From MFD04580-c1 sp963702995 (lineage in GTDB: Bacteria; Planctomycetota; Phycisphaerae; Tepidisphaerales; Tepidisphaeraceae): a stretch of 64,000 nt of DNA. This document shows, one piece after another, positions 1 to 9,047 of this stretch (positions within the stretch are counted from its first letter, which is position 1; the number at the start of each line of letters is the position of its first letter). The notes beneath the pieces are model-generated. The model was not told the DNA's origin. It made no database searches and saw only the letters and a list, made by a program, of their open reading frames with translations. The stretch is taken from the NCBI GenBank assembly GCA_963702995.1, contig OY969783.1:6324001-6388000 (forward strand), read 5' to 3'. The position numbers and the translations under genes were made by a program.

Positions 1-375
1 GACGGCAGTTTTTTCTGCATCCGGGCCGTGCTGCCGGGGATGCGGGCTCGGGGGGCGGGAACGATCGTGAACATCGTCTCCGACGCCGGCCTGATCGCCA
101 ACGCCAAGGCCGGGGCCGCGTACGTCGCAAGCAAGTTCGGGATGATCGGCATCACCCAGTCCGTCAACGCCGAGGAACGGGGGAACGGCATCCGAGCCTG
201 CGCGATCTGCCCCGGCGACATTGACACCCCGATCCTCGAAAAGCGCCCCGTCCCCCCGCCCGCCGACGCCCGCGCGAAAATGCTCCAGCCCGACGATGTC
301 GCCGAGTGCGTCATGCTCGCGGTGAACCTGCCGCCGAGGGCGGTGGTTGAGCAGTTGGTGATCCGACCCAGGTGA
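1..375 (+). CDS. Short-chain dehydrogenase/reductase, C-terminal part (cut by window start)
   Basis: Only the C-terminal ~124 residues are inside the window; the frame is open from base 1, so the start lies upstream. It reads as a classical SDR (Rossmann-fold NAD(P)H oxidoreductase): the segment TIVNIVSDAG fits the strand carrying the catalytic serine, and AYVASKFGM holds the YxxxK catalytic Tyr/Lys pair, followed by an ICPGDIDTPI segment typical of the PG motif after it. Most SDRs act on alcohols, ketones or sugars, and the substrate cannot be told from this half. The next gene is on the same strand about 180 bp away and is separated by a dispersed repeat, so an operon is not implied. Confidence 0.85.
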   Translation, partial: DGSFFCIRAVLPGMRARGAGTIVNIVSDAGLIANAKAGAAYVASKFGMIGITQSVNAEERGNGIRACAICPGDIDTPILEKRPVPPPADARAKMLQPDDVAECVMLAVNLPPRAVVEQLVIRPR

Positions 376-386
376 ATCCGCTGGGG

Positions 387-530
387 AAGAAGAAAGTCCG
401 AAGCACCAATTCCGAAAGAAAATTCAAAGGAGAAGAAGGGGAAAGGGAAAAAGGTCACCCTGCAACGATTGTCTTCGTTCCTTTCCGCTTGGGTCATTCC
501 TTCGGATTTCGTGCTTCGGATTTCTTCCTG
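387..530. repeat. Dispersed inverted-repeat element, family A, copy 1
   Basis: Imperfect inverted repeat between the dehydrogenase and dnaE2. The left arm (about 387-420, core AGTCCGAAGCACCAATTCCG) is the reverse complement of the right arm (about 495-527, core CCTTCGGATTTCGTGCTTCG) apart from a few mismatches. The middle (AAATTCAAAGGAGAAG and purine-rich sequence) resembles the middle of the other copies near 7.3, 24.1, 24.4 and 27.3 kb. Small reading frames here (peptides such as NPKHEIRR or FGFRASDF) are artefacts of the repeat. Confidence 0.85.
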
Positions 531-553
531 TTCGCCCGCCAAAGAGGGCTTTG

Positions 554-3500
554 ATGCCCGAGTACCCCAACCCCAAGATCCGCACCGTCCCGCCGCCGCC
601 GGCGGAGCCGGGGCCGCCTGACCCGCAGGCGTACGCCGAGCTTGACGTCGCCACCAACTTCTCGTTCCTGCGCGGCGCTTCCCATCCGGACGAGCTGGCC
701 TACCGGGCGGCGGAGCTGGGGTATCGGGCCATCGGCGTCACCGATCGCAACTCTCTCGCCGGCGTCGTTCGGATGCACGAAGCGGCCGCCAAGGCGGGGC
801 TGAAGCTGGTGGTCGGCGCGCGGCTTTGCCTTCGCGACGCGCCCGACCTGCTCGTCTGGGCGCCGGATCGGGCGAGTTACGCAAGGCTGTGCAGACTGCT
901 CACCCTGGGCAAGCGTCGGGCGGAGAAGGGGGAATGCGACCTGTGGCTGGCGGATGCCCTTGCCGGCGGGGAGGGGCTGCTCGGGGCGCTGGTCGTCCGT
1001 GATCCGCCGTGCGACCAGACGGAGCCATCGCTCCGCCGCCTGTGCGCCGCGATGGGGGATCGGCTTTCGATCGCGGTGTCGTCGGCCTATACGGGGCTGG
1101 ACGGCGCGCGGCTTCAGGGGCTGGTCTATCTGGCGGCCGCGTTCGATACGCCGCTGCTCGCCACCAACACTGTCCACTATCACGAGCCCGGCCGCCGGAT
1201 GCTGCAGGACGTGCTGACGTGCATCCGCCACGGCTGCACCGTCCAGCAGGCCGGGTTCCGGCTCTTCCCCAACGGGGAGCGATACCTCAAGTCGCCGCCG
1301 CAGATGCATCGGCTCTTCGCCGATCAGCCGCGGGCGCTGCGGCGGGGGATCGAGATCGTGGAGCAGTGTCACTTTTCGCTGGGGGAGCTTCGCTATGAAT
1401 ACCCCGACGAGGTGGTCCCCGTCGGCCGCACGCCCGGCGAGTACCTGCGAGACCTCACCTACATCGGGGCCGCGGAGCTCTATCCAGCGGCAATCCCAGA
1501 CAAGGTCCAAAACCAGATCGAGCACGAGCTGGCCCTGATCGCACAGCTCCGCTATGAGCCTTACTTCCTGACGGTCTACGACCTGGTCCGCTTCGCGCGG
1601 TCGCGGAAGATCCTATGCCAGGGGCGGGGGTCGGCGGCGAACTCGGCGGTCTGCTACTGCCTGGGCGTGACGTCGGTGGACCCGGCGACGAGCGATCTGC
1701 TGTTCGAGCGGTTCGTGTCGGCCGCCCGGAACGAGCCGCCTGACATCGATGTCGATTTCGAGCACGAGCGCCGGGAAGAGGTGCTGCAATACCTCTACGA
1801 GAAGTACGGCCGCGAGGCGCCGGGATGACCGCGGAAGTGATCACCTACCGCGGCCGCTCCGCCGTCCGCGATGTCGGCAAGGCGCTGGGGCTGGGGCTCG
1901 ATGTCGTAGACCAGATGGCCAAGAAGCTGGACTGGTGGGATCGCGGGACACTTACGCCCGAAAAGCTGCTGGAGGTCGGGCTCAACCCCGAAGACCCGAC
2001 GGTGCGGCTGGTGATCGACCTGAGCGGCCAGATGCTCGGCTTCCCGCGGCACCTGAGTCAGCACGTCGGCGGGATGGTCATGACGCGCGGGCCGCTCTGC
2101 GACCTGGTGCCGATCGAGAACGCGTCGATGGCGGATCGGACGGTCATCGAATGGGACAAGGACGACATTGATGCCGTCGGCATCCTCAAGGTTGACGTGC
2201 TGGCGCTGGGGATGCTGACGGCGATCTCCAAGTGCTTCGCGCTGGTCGAGCAAGCGCCGATGCCGGCGGGCGCGGAGGTCGCCGCGGTCGCCGACGATCG
2301 CCCGCCGCCGCCAAGCCTTCGGTCGATTACATCGGATGACCCGGCGGTGTACGACATGCTCTCCAGCGCCGACACGGTGGGCGTTTTCCAGGTGGAGAGC
2401 CGGGCCCAGATGGCGATGCTCCCGCGCCTGCGGCCGCGATGCTTCTATGACCTGGTGATCGAGGTGGCGATCGTCCGCCCGGGGCCGATCCAGGGGGACA
2501 TGGTCCACCCCTACCTCCGTCGCCGCAATGGCGAGGAAGTCGTTAGCTTCCCCAGCGACGCGCTTCGGTCGGTGCTGGAGAAAACGCTCGGCGTGCCGCT
2601 GTTTCAGGAGCAGGCGATGAAGGTCGCGATGGTGGCGGCCGGGTTCACCGCCGACGAGGCCGACAAGCTCCGCCGCGCGATGGCCGCGTGGCGCAAGGGG
2701 GGCTCGGTTGACGCCTTCCACGAAAAGATCGTAGAGGGGATGCTCAAGAACGGGTACACGCTCGACTTCGCCGAGCGGACGTTCCTCCAGATCCGCGGCT
2801 TTGGCGAATATGGGTTCCCGGAGAGCCACTCGGCGTCGTTCGCGCGGCTGGTATATGTTTCGGCGTGGCTGAAGCGATATCACCCGGCCGCGTTTTGCGC
2901 GGCGATCCTCAACAGCCAGCCGATGGGCTTTTACGCCCCGGCGCAGCTCGTCCGCGACGCGAAGGATCACGGCGTGGAGGTGCGGCCGATCGATGTCAAC
3001 TACAGCGGCTGGGATTGTGAGCTTGAGGTGGCCGCGGCGACTGGCGATGGCAGTCGCCCGGTCCCAACCGAACCGGCGACCTGGGGCGTCGGCGGGCCGG
3101 CCGTGCGGCTGGGGATGCGTTTGGTGAAGGGGCTCAGGGAGGCGCACGCGAAGCGAGTCGAACGGGTGCGCGCCGTTGATGGAGCGTTCACCTCGGTGCG
3201 CCAGTTTTACCGCGGGACGGGCCTGCCCCGTCACGCCGTGGAGCGGCTCGCCGAGGCCGATGCGTTCGGCTCACTCGGGCTCCCGCGGCGCGAAGCGCTA
3301 TGGCGGGTGCTGGCGTTGCCGATCGACGAAGCGCCGCTCTTCGACTGGCTGGAAGAAGCGCCGGCCCCGGCCGCGGGAACACCGGCGCGTTTGGCGCAAG
3401 GTGCGTCGGACGACCGGGGGGCTACTGAGCTTCCGCCGATGCCGCTGGGCCGGGAAGTGATGACCGATTACGCGACGGCCGGGCTGTCGCTGAAGCGGCA

Positions 3501-3861
3501 CCCGGTGGCGCTGGTGCGAGCGCGGCTGGCCGAGCGCCATGTGGTGACGGCCGCCCAACTGGAGCAGACTCCGCACGGCCGCTGGGTGCGGGTGGCGGGG
3601 CTGGTATTGATCCGCCAGCGCCCGGGGACGGCGTCGGGGATCGTCTTCCAGACGATGGAGGACGAGACGGGGGTGGTGAACCTGATCGTCCGCCCCGACA
3701 TCTACGACCGCTACCGCCCGGCCGCCCGCCACGCGACGCTCGCCATGGCCGAGGGCTACGTCGAGCGACAGGGGCAGGTGGTCCATGTGATGGCGCTAAA
3801 GATCGAGGATTTGAGCGAACTGCTGGAGGGGATTGAGTTCCGTTCGCGCGACTTCCACTGA
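554..3861 (+). CDS. dnaE2: Error-prone DNA polymerase DnaE2 (ImuC), one frameshift
   Basis: C-family DNA polymerase used in translesion synthesis and damage-induced mutagenesis. The N-terminal PHP domain begins at YAELDVATNFSFLRGASHP; GRGSAANSAVCY and PDIDVDFEHERREEV are the conserved polymerase core with two catalytic Asp residues; the C-terminal OB-fold ends in RSRDFH as in DnaE2. Total length is about 1,100 residues, normal for the family. The frame breaks near 1815: the first frame ends in a TGA at 1826-1828 that overlaps an ATG at 1825. Restoring one C after GAG gives ERAGMTAEV, the usual family sequence, so a one-base deletion is likely. ATG 554 is preferred to TTG 551 because GAGGG lies just upstream. 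ImuA and ImuB, the usual partners, are not in this window. Confidence 0.92.
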
Positions 3862-3870
3862 GGCGAGCCA

Positions 3871-3916
3871 GAAAGGGGAGACTCCCCGTTTCAGAAACGG
3901 GGAGTCTCCCCTTTTT
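3871..3916. terminator. Perfect palindrome with T-run, family B; probable bidirectional terminator
   Basis: About 21 bases are followed, after a single A, by their exact reverse complement; the core of each arm is GGGGAGACTCCCC, itself nearly palindromic. On the plus strand the stem ends in TTTTT, as in a Rho-independent terminator, and it lies between the stops of convergent dnaE2 and the HldE-like gene (the T-run forms part of that gene's stop codon). Related copies lie at 36797-36853 and, as a single arm, at 57465-57484. The sequence is seen directly; terminator function is inferred. Confidence 0.75.
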
Positions 3917-5477
3917 AGGCGGCGTGACTGAGCGGGGCCGTGGCGGCCGGCGGCTCGGCGCGGTAGAGCTGTTCGAGGATTTCGGAGGCGCTGACCGGGA
4001 TGTTGCCGAGTTGCTGCGCCTCGATGGCGGCGGCGACGGAGCCGAGGAAGGCGGCGGCCTGGGTGGAGCCGCCGGCGGCGAGGGCGAGCGTGGCGGCCGC
4101 GAGGAGCGCGTCGCCGCAACCCAGCGGGTCGATCGCGACCGCGCAGAAGGAGGGGAGGTATTCGCTCTTGAGCCGAGCGCCGGGGCCGCTGTCGTCGCGG
4201 TCGAAGGTTACCAGGCCCTGCTTGCCCATCGTGACGATTGCGCGGCGGGCGTCGGTCGCGTTCAATAGGTTCCAGACGACAGCGCCCAAGCCGTCTGAAA
4301 AATCGTGCAGCGCCTCGCGGGCCTCGCGCTCGGTCGGGCAGAGGAGGTCTACCGACCGGAAACGGAGCAGGTTGCTTTGCTTGCCGCTGACGTCCGCGGT
4401 GAGGATCGGCACCCGCTGCCGCAGCGTCGGCAGGATGCGATCCAGCAGGCCGGCGGTGATCAGGCCGTAGCCGAAGTCGGCGAAGACGACGGCGGCCGCC
4501 CCGTCGGCGGCCGCCAGGATGCGGCTGGCGAGCAATTCTTCCTGTCGCGAATCCGATGGCGACGCCGACCCTTCGTCCACCTTCAGCACCTTGGTTTGAT
4601 CGACAAGAAAGCGGTTCTTGACGACGATGCCCTTGCGTGTGCGCGGGCTTTGAACATCGACGCCGCCGGCCTTGAGGCGGACGGCCGCCGAGCGGGATAG
4701 GTCGTCATCGGCGAACCCGCTGACAAGCGTCGGCGCCGCCCCCATGGCCGCCAGGTGCAGCGCGATCACGCCCGCGCCGCCGTCATAGTCGCGGCTCTCA
4801 AGCTGGCGGAGAGACAGCATCGGCGATTCGCCGGCCACGCCGGACGCATCGCAGAACTGGTAACGATCGAGGAGATAGTCGCCAACGACGACGACGCGCG
4901 TGCCCGTTGACCGGCAAAGGAGGCCTTCCAGGTAAGCGGCCGACAGGCCATGGCGGTCGCGCAGGCGGGCGACTTTCTCATCGTTGAAGGGGTCCACTTT
5001 CGCCAGAGCCGCGATCAGCGCCGTGGAGGAATAGACGACCTCGCCGCTGGAAAAGACGACGCGGCCGCCGTGGCGGGCGACGGTCTCCCGCTCGGCCTGG
5101 AACCGCGGGTCGCGATTTTGCTCGTATTCGCGCCCCTTCACGTAGATGTCAGGCTGGAGCGCGTCGAGCAGCTCGACGGCGGTCGGGTCCGGGTTCACGT
5201 AGACGCAATCGACGCATTCCAGCGCGGCGACGCTGGCGGCGCGGAGGTCGTCCGGGATGAGCGGGCGATTGATCCCCTTGTTCACATTTGTGTCGGAGCT
5301 CACCGATACGACAAGAAGATCCCCGAGCGATTTCGCAAATTGCAGATGCTGAATATGACCGGGGTGAACGATGTCAAAGCACCCGTGGCAATGAACCACG
5401 GCCCTACCGGCCGCCTTCGCCTGGCGCCGTAAGGTGAGCAGCGTTTCAAGGTTGCAGGTCTTGCGGCTGGTCTGCAT
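3915..5477 (-). CDS. Bifunctional nucleotidyltransferase / PfkB sugar kinase (HldE-like, domains reversed)
   Basis: A 520-residue fusion. Residues ~25-160 are a cytidylyltransferase-fold domain with HPGH at 38-41 (the nucleotide-binding HxGH) and a VKGREYE segment as in heptose-phosphate adenylyltransferases. Residues ~190-505 are a PfkB/ribokinase domain: VVVGDYLLDRY at its start, GGAG in the substrate region, and DPLGCGD, the anion-hole and catalytic Asp signature, near the C-terminus. Together these could phosphorylate and then nucleotidylate a sugar phosphate, as E. coli HldE makes ADP-heptose for LPS. The domain order (transferase first, kinase second) is the opposite of E. coli HldE, so the exact sugar is uncertain. 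It is transcribed alone, convergent with dnaE2. Confidence 0.85.
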   Translation of the reverse strand: MQTSRKTCNLETLLTLRRQAKAAGRAVVHCHGCFDIVHPGHIQHLQFAKSLGDLLVVSVSSDTNVNKGINRPLIPDDLRAASVAALECVDCVYVNPDPTAVELLDALQPDIYVKGREYEQNRDPRFQAERETVARHGGRVVFSSGEVVYSSTALIAALAKVDPFNDEKVARLRDRHGLSAAYLEGLLCRSTGTRVVVVGDYLLDRYQFCDASGVAGESPMLSLRQLESRDYDGGAGVIALHLAAMGAAPTLVSGFADDDLSRSAAVRLKAGGVDVQSPRTRKGIVVKNRFLVDQTKVLKVDEGSASPSDSRQEELLASRILAAADGAAAVVFADFGYGLITAGLLDRILPTLRQRVPILTADVSGKQSNLLRFRSVDLLCPTEREAREALHDFSDGLGAVVWNLLNATDARRAIVTMGKQGLVTFDRDDSGPGARLKSEYLPSFCAVAIDPLGCGDALLAAATLALAAGGSTQAAAFLGSVAAAIEAQQLGNIPVSASEILEQLYRAEPPAATAPLSHAA

Positions 5478-5746
5478 GGATCCTCCGGGCGCGCCGATCC
5501 CCCGAACGACGGTCGGGCGACGGCTCGTCGGCTACATCGGCGATCAGCGGGCGCTGGCGTGAACGCTTATCGGACGCGCCCCCGCATCGTGAGACGGCTG
5601 CCTCATAGGATGGTCACACCCGCTTGGCTCGCGTTGGTGCCCCATGCTTTCCCCGCGCGACGCGGGCGGATACGATATCCGCCCGGATTGCGAGGAGTCC
5701 GCGAGAAGAATCCCTACGTCCATCGACGCCTTTGTGAACGGTTACC

Positions 5747-7258
5747 ATGGCCAACTCAACGAACACTGACCTGCCCAAGGATGAATTGAAGGCAAAGTTC
5801 CGGCCCGACGACTCCGCGCTTGAGCAGGAGGTGGACGCGGCCTTGAGCGGCGTCTCAATGGACGCGCTGTACGAGTTCGACAAGCCGCAGCCCGGCTCGG
5901 GCGACGGCGCCGGCGCTTCCACCGCCCCCTCCGGGAGCCGCGGCACCCGTCGCGGCAAGATCATGCGGATTGAGAAGGACGATGTCTTCGTTGATTTCGG
6001 CGGTAAGAGCCAGGGGGTCGCTTCGGTCCTTCAGTTCGAAGAAGAGCCCAAGCTCGGCGATGAGCTGGAGTTCAACGTCGAGCGGTACGACGAGCGCGAA
6101 GGCCTGCTGATCCTGACTCGCAAAGGGGCGGCCGCCACCAACGTGAGCTGGGAGAACCTGGAAGTCGGCCAGATTGTCGAAGGGTCTGTCACCGGGATGA
6201 ACAAGGGCGGCCTGGAGATGGACGTGAAGGGCATGCGGGCCTTCATGCCGGCCGGGCAGGTGGACATCGTCTTCCACAAGGACATTTCGGTCTTCATCGG
6301 CCAGAGGATTCAGGCCGAGGTCACCCGGTTCGAGCGTGACGCGCGGAACTTAGTCGTCAGCCGCCGCAACATCCTGGAGCGGGAGAAGGAAGAGGCGCGC
6401 AAGAAGCTGATGGAAGAGCTGGACGTCGGCCAGACCCGCCGCGGGACGATCCGCAGCGTGATGGACTTTGGCGCGTTTGTCGATCTGGGCGGGGCGGACG
6501 GGCTGTTGCACGTCAGTGAGATGAGCCATCGCCGGGGCGTGAAGCCGAGCGACTTTGTGAAGGTCGGCGACCTGGTTGACGTGAAGATCATCAAGTTTGA
6601 CAAGGCGTCGGGCAAGATGAGCCTGAGCCTCAAGGCGGCGATGCCGGACCCGTGGGTGGGGATTGAGAACCGCTATTCAAACGGCGTCGCCGTCACCGGC
6701 CGCGTGACGAAGATCGAGCCGTTCGGCGCGTTCATTGAGGTGGAAGAGGGGATCGAAGGGCTGCTGCCCGTCAGCGAGATGAGCTGGCAGCGCATCCGCC
6801 ATCCGTCCGACGTGGTGAAGGTCGGGGACACGATCAAGCTGGTGGTGCTGTCGGTCGATCCGACGGCCAAGCGGATGAGCTTCAGCCTGAAGCAGGCCGG
6901 CGAAGACCCGTGGAAGAATGTCACCGAGCGCTACGCCCCCGATACGGTCGTCACGGGCAAGGTGACGCGCGTGGTCGATTTCGGCGCGTTCGTCGAGCTG
7001 GAGGCCGGGCTGGAAGGGCTCATCCACATCTCCGAGCTGGACAACAAGCGCGTCCGGGCCGCCAGCGACGTGGTGAAGCCGGGCGACGAGGTGAAGGTGC
7101 GGATCCTGGAAGTGGACAAGGACGCCCGCCGCATCTCACTGTCGATCCGCCGCGCCAATGAGCCGGAAAAGGCCCCGGAGCCTGTCGCGCCGGCGGCCGC
7201 CGCGGCGAAAAAGAAGAAACGGCCCGAGTTGCGCGGTGGGTTGGATTGGAACTGGTGA
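5747..7258 (+). CDS. rpsA: 30S ribosomal protein S1 (five S1 domains)
   Basis: A 503-residue RNA-binding protein that helps the 30S subunit engage mRNA. Five S1 (OB-fold) repeats are visible at roughly 67-127, 141-206, 228-297, 314-382 and 399-468. The last three carry the typical DFGAFVDL/PFGAFIEV/DFGAFVEL strand and a GLLHVSEM or GLIHISEL segment. The N-terminal ~65 residues are acidic and low complexity, and the C-terminus is lysine-rich (AAKKKKRPELRGG). E. coli S1 has six domains; five-domain forms are not rare in other phyla. No strong Shine-Dalgarno is seen before ATG 5747. The gene stands alone: a divergent ~270 bp gap lies upstream and a convergent repeat element downstream. Confidence 0.88.
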   Translation: MANSTNTDLPKDELKAKFRPDDSALEQEVDAALSGVSMDALYEFDKPQPGSGDGAGASTAPSGSRGTRRGKIMRIEKDDVFVDFGGKSQGVASVLQFEEEPKLGDELEFNVERYDEREGLLILTRKGAAATNVSWENLEVGQIVEGSVTGMNKGGLEMDVKGMRAFMPAGQVDIVFHKDISVFIGQRIQAEVTRFERDARNLVVSRRNILEREKEEARKKLMEELDVGQTRRGTIRSVMDFGAFVDLGGADGLLHVSEMSHRRGVKPSDFVKVGDLVDVKIIKFDKASGKMSLSLKAAMPDPWVGIENRYSNGVAVTGRVTKIEPFGAFIEVEEGIEGLLPVSEMSWQRIRHPSDVVKVGDTIKLVVLSVDPTAKRMSFSLKQAGEDPWKNVTERYAPDTVVTGKVTRVVDFGAFVELEAGLEGLIHISELDNKRVRAASDVVKPGDEVKVRILEVDKDARRISLSIRRANEPEKAPEPVAPAAAAAKKKKRPELRGGLDWNW

Positions 7259-7264
7259 GGGATT

Positions 7265-7423
7265 GAAATCCGAAATCCGAAGCTCTAGATCCGAAGGAAG
7301 AAGAAAGCAAGGCAAAGAGGAAGTGTTCGAAATGGCCGCCCGATCGGGTGCGCTGTTTTGAACATTGCTTCGTTCTGGCTTTCCTCTTTCCTTCGGATTT
7401 CGTGCTTCGGATTTTCTTCTTCC
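7265..7423. repeat. Dispersed inverted-repeat element, family A, copy 2
   Basis: Lies between the convergent rpsA and DUF1501 genes. The left arm (GAAATCCGAAATCCGAAG...GATCCGAAGGAAGAAG, from 7265) pairs with the right arm around 7388-7421 (CCTTCGGATTTCGTGCTTCG). The interior shares the motif AAGCAAGGCAAAG with copies at 24.4 and 27.3 kb. No coding sequence is supported inside it. Confidence 0.85.
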
Positions 7424-7430
7424 CGCCGGC

Positions 7431-8840
7431 TCAAACCATAATCTCCTTCACCACATTCCCCGAAACATCCGTCAACCTGAAATCCCTCCCCGCATACCGG
7501 TACGTCAGCTTCTCGTGATCGAGGCCCAGCAACGCCAGGATCGTCGCGTGCAGGTCGTGGATGTGGACGGGGCTGACCTCTGCCTTGTAGCCGACTTCGT
7601 CGGTCGCGCCGAAACGCATGCCCCCTTTGACGCCGCCGCCGGCCATCCACATCGAGAAGCCGCGGTTGTTGTGGTCGCGGCCGTCCGACCCCTGGGCGTA
7701 CGGCGTGCGGCCAAATTCGCCGCCCCAGACCACCAGCGTGTCGTCCAGCATGTGCCGCTGCTTCAGGTCCGCCAGTAACGCGGCGATCGGCTTGTCCACC
7801 GCTTCGGCGTTCTGGGCGTGCTTGGCCTGCAACGCCGTGTGCTGGTCCCAGCCGGTGTGGGAGACTTCGACAAACCGAACGCCCGCCTCGGCGAGGCGCC
7901 GGGCCATCAGGCACTGGCGCCCGAAGCCGCTGGCGCCGCCTTTACCCCCTTCGATCCCATACATCTCCAGCGTCTGCTTCGATTCCTTCGCCAGGTCCAT
8001 CACCTGCGGGACCGTGGACTGCATCCGGAACCCGAGTTCGTACGACTCGATCACGCCCTCAATCTGCGCGTTCTCGCCTGACTTGGCGAGCATGTCCCGG
8101 TTCATCGACTGGATCAGGTCGAGCTGGCGGCGCTGGCGGGGCGTGGCGAGCTTGCTGGCGATGTTCGGGATCAGCTCGGCCCCGCCCACCTTCGTCCCCT
8201 CATAGGCGGCCGGCAGGAAACCGCTGCCGTAGTTCTGCGCGCCGCCGACCGCGCCGGGCGGGTTGATCGTCACGAAGCCGGGCAGGTTCTGGTTCACCGT
8301 CCCCAGGCCGTACAGCACCCACGAGCCCATCGACGGGCGGACGAACTGGGCGCTGCCGGTGTGGAGCTGGATCGTCGCCTGCGGGTGGGCCGGGTTATCC
8401 GTGTGCATCGAATTGATGACGCACAGGCTGTCGGCGTGCTTGGCGACGTTGGGGAACAAGTCGCTGATGGGCATCCCGCTCTTGCCATACTTCTGGAAGT
8501 TCCAGGGGGAGGCGAGCAGATGCCCGCGCGTCCACGACTTGCCATTGCTGGCCTGGAGCTCGGGTTTGTAATCGAACGTATCGACATGCGACGGGGCCCC
8601 TTGCATGAACAGGAAGATGACGCGTTTGGCGCGGGCCTTCAGCGGCGGCGATTTAGGGGCGAGCGGGCTGGTGAAATGTTCGGCCGCCCCGGCCGGCTGC
8701 GTGGTGACGGCGCCAGTGGCGGCCTTGCGTTCGAGCTCGGCGGCCTGCGCGGCGAGCGCGGCGAAGGCGAGGTATCCGAAGCCGCCGGCCGCTCCGCGGA
8801 GCATCTGGCGACGAGAGAGGAAGGAAAGCGGGTCGTTCAT
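7431..8840 (-). CDS. DUF1501 domain protein, Tat-exported
   Basis: A 469-residue member of the DUF1501 family, which belongs to the alkaline phosphatase/sulfatase-like superfamily and is greatly expanded in Planctomycetota; its reaction is unknown. The N-terminus has a twin-arginine signal (SRRQMLRGAAGGFGYLAFAA), so the folded protein should be exported by Tat. Conserved family stretches visible include FLFMQGAPSHVDTFDYKP near the start, RRLAEAGVRFVEVSHTGWDQH in the middle and VVWGGEFGRTPYAQGSDGRDH towards the end. It sits ~200 bp downstream of the planctomycete cytochrome protein on the same strand, the usual pairing for this family, so the two probably act together in the periplasm. Confidence 0.93.
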   Translation of the reverse strand: MNDPLSFLSRRQMLRGAAGGFGYLAFAALAAQAAELERKAATGAVTTQPAGAAEHFTSPLAPKSPPLKARAKRVIFLFMQGAPSHVDTFDYKPELQASNGKSWTRGHLLASPWNFQKYGKSGMPISDLFPNVAKHADSLCVINSMHTDNPAHPQATIQLHTGSAQFVRPSMGSWVLYGLGTVNQNLPGFVTINPPGAVGGAQNYGSGFLPAAYEGTKVGGAELIPNIASKLATPRQRRQLDLIQSMNRDMLAKSGENAQIEGVIESYELGFRMQSTVPQVMDLAKESKQTLEMYGIEGGKGGASGFGRQCLMARRLAEAGVRFVEVSHTGWDQHTALQAKHAQNAEAVDKPIAALLADLKQRHMLDDTLVVWGGEFGRTPYAQGSDGRDHNNRGFSMWMAGGGVKGGMRFGATDEVGYKAEVSPVHIHDLHATILALLGLDHEKLTYRYAGRDFRLTDVSGNVVKEIMV

Positions 8841-8907
8841 GGGCGTCTCCGAGGAGGTGATACGCGGACGATGCGTTTTCGGTGGCCGGCGCGGCGACGT
8901 CGATGTG

Positions 8908-8971
8908 CCGGGAACGCCGACGTCTCTGTCGGCTCGACACGAAAGGCCGACGGGACGTCGGCGTTCCCCGG
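8908..8971. repeat. Inverted repeat, GGGAACGCCGACGTC arms
   Basis: The left arm at 8908-8932 (CCGGGAACGCCGACGTC, then CTGTCGGC) is matched in reverse complement by 8946-8971 (GCCGAC, then GACGTCGGCGTTCCCCGG). A short spacer (TCGACACGAAAG) forms the loop. It lies in the ~200 bp gap between the cytochrome protein gene and the DUF1501 gene, both on the minus strand. Only one copy is seen here. Confidence 0.8.
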
Positions 8972-9047
8972 AAGTTCCCCGGTCGTTTTTCCGCGCCCTG
9001 CCGGCGGGCTCGCCGGAAGACGGCTACACCCCGCCGACATCTCGATT

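Noticed and set aside
372..554. 60-residue plus-strand frame between the dehydrogenase and dnaE2
   Set aside because: It is made by the family-A repeat (peptide with SFGFRASDF), has no ribosome-binding site, and the same peptides arise in the other copies.
1795..3234. 479-residue minus-strand frame over dnaE2
   Set aside because: Arg/His-rich shadow of the polymerase gene; no family motif.
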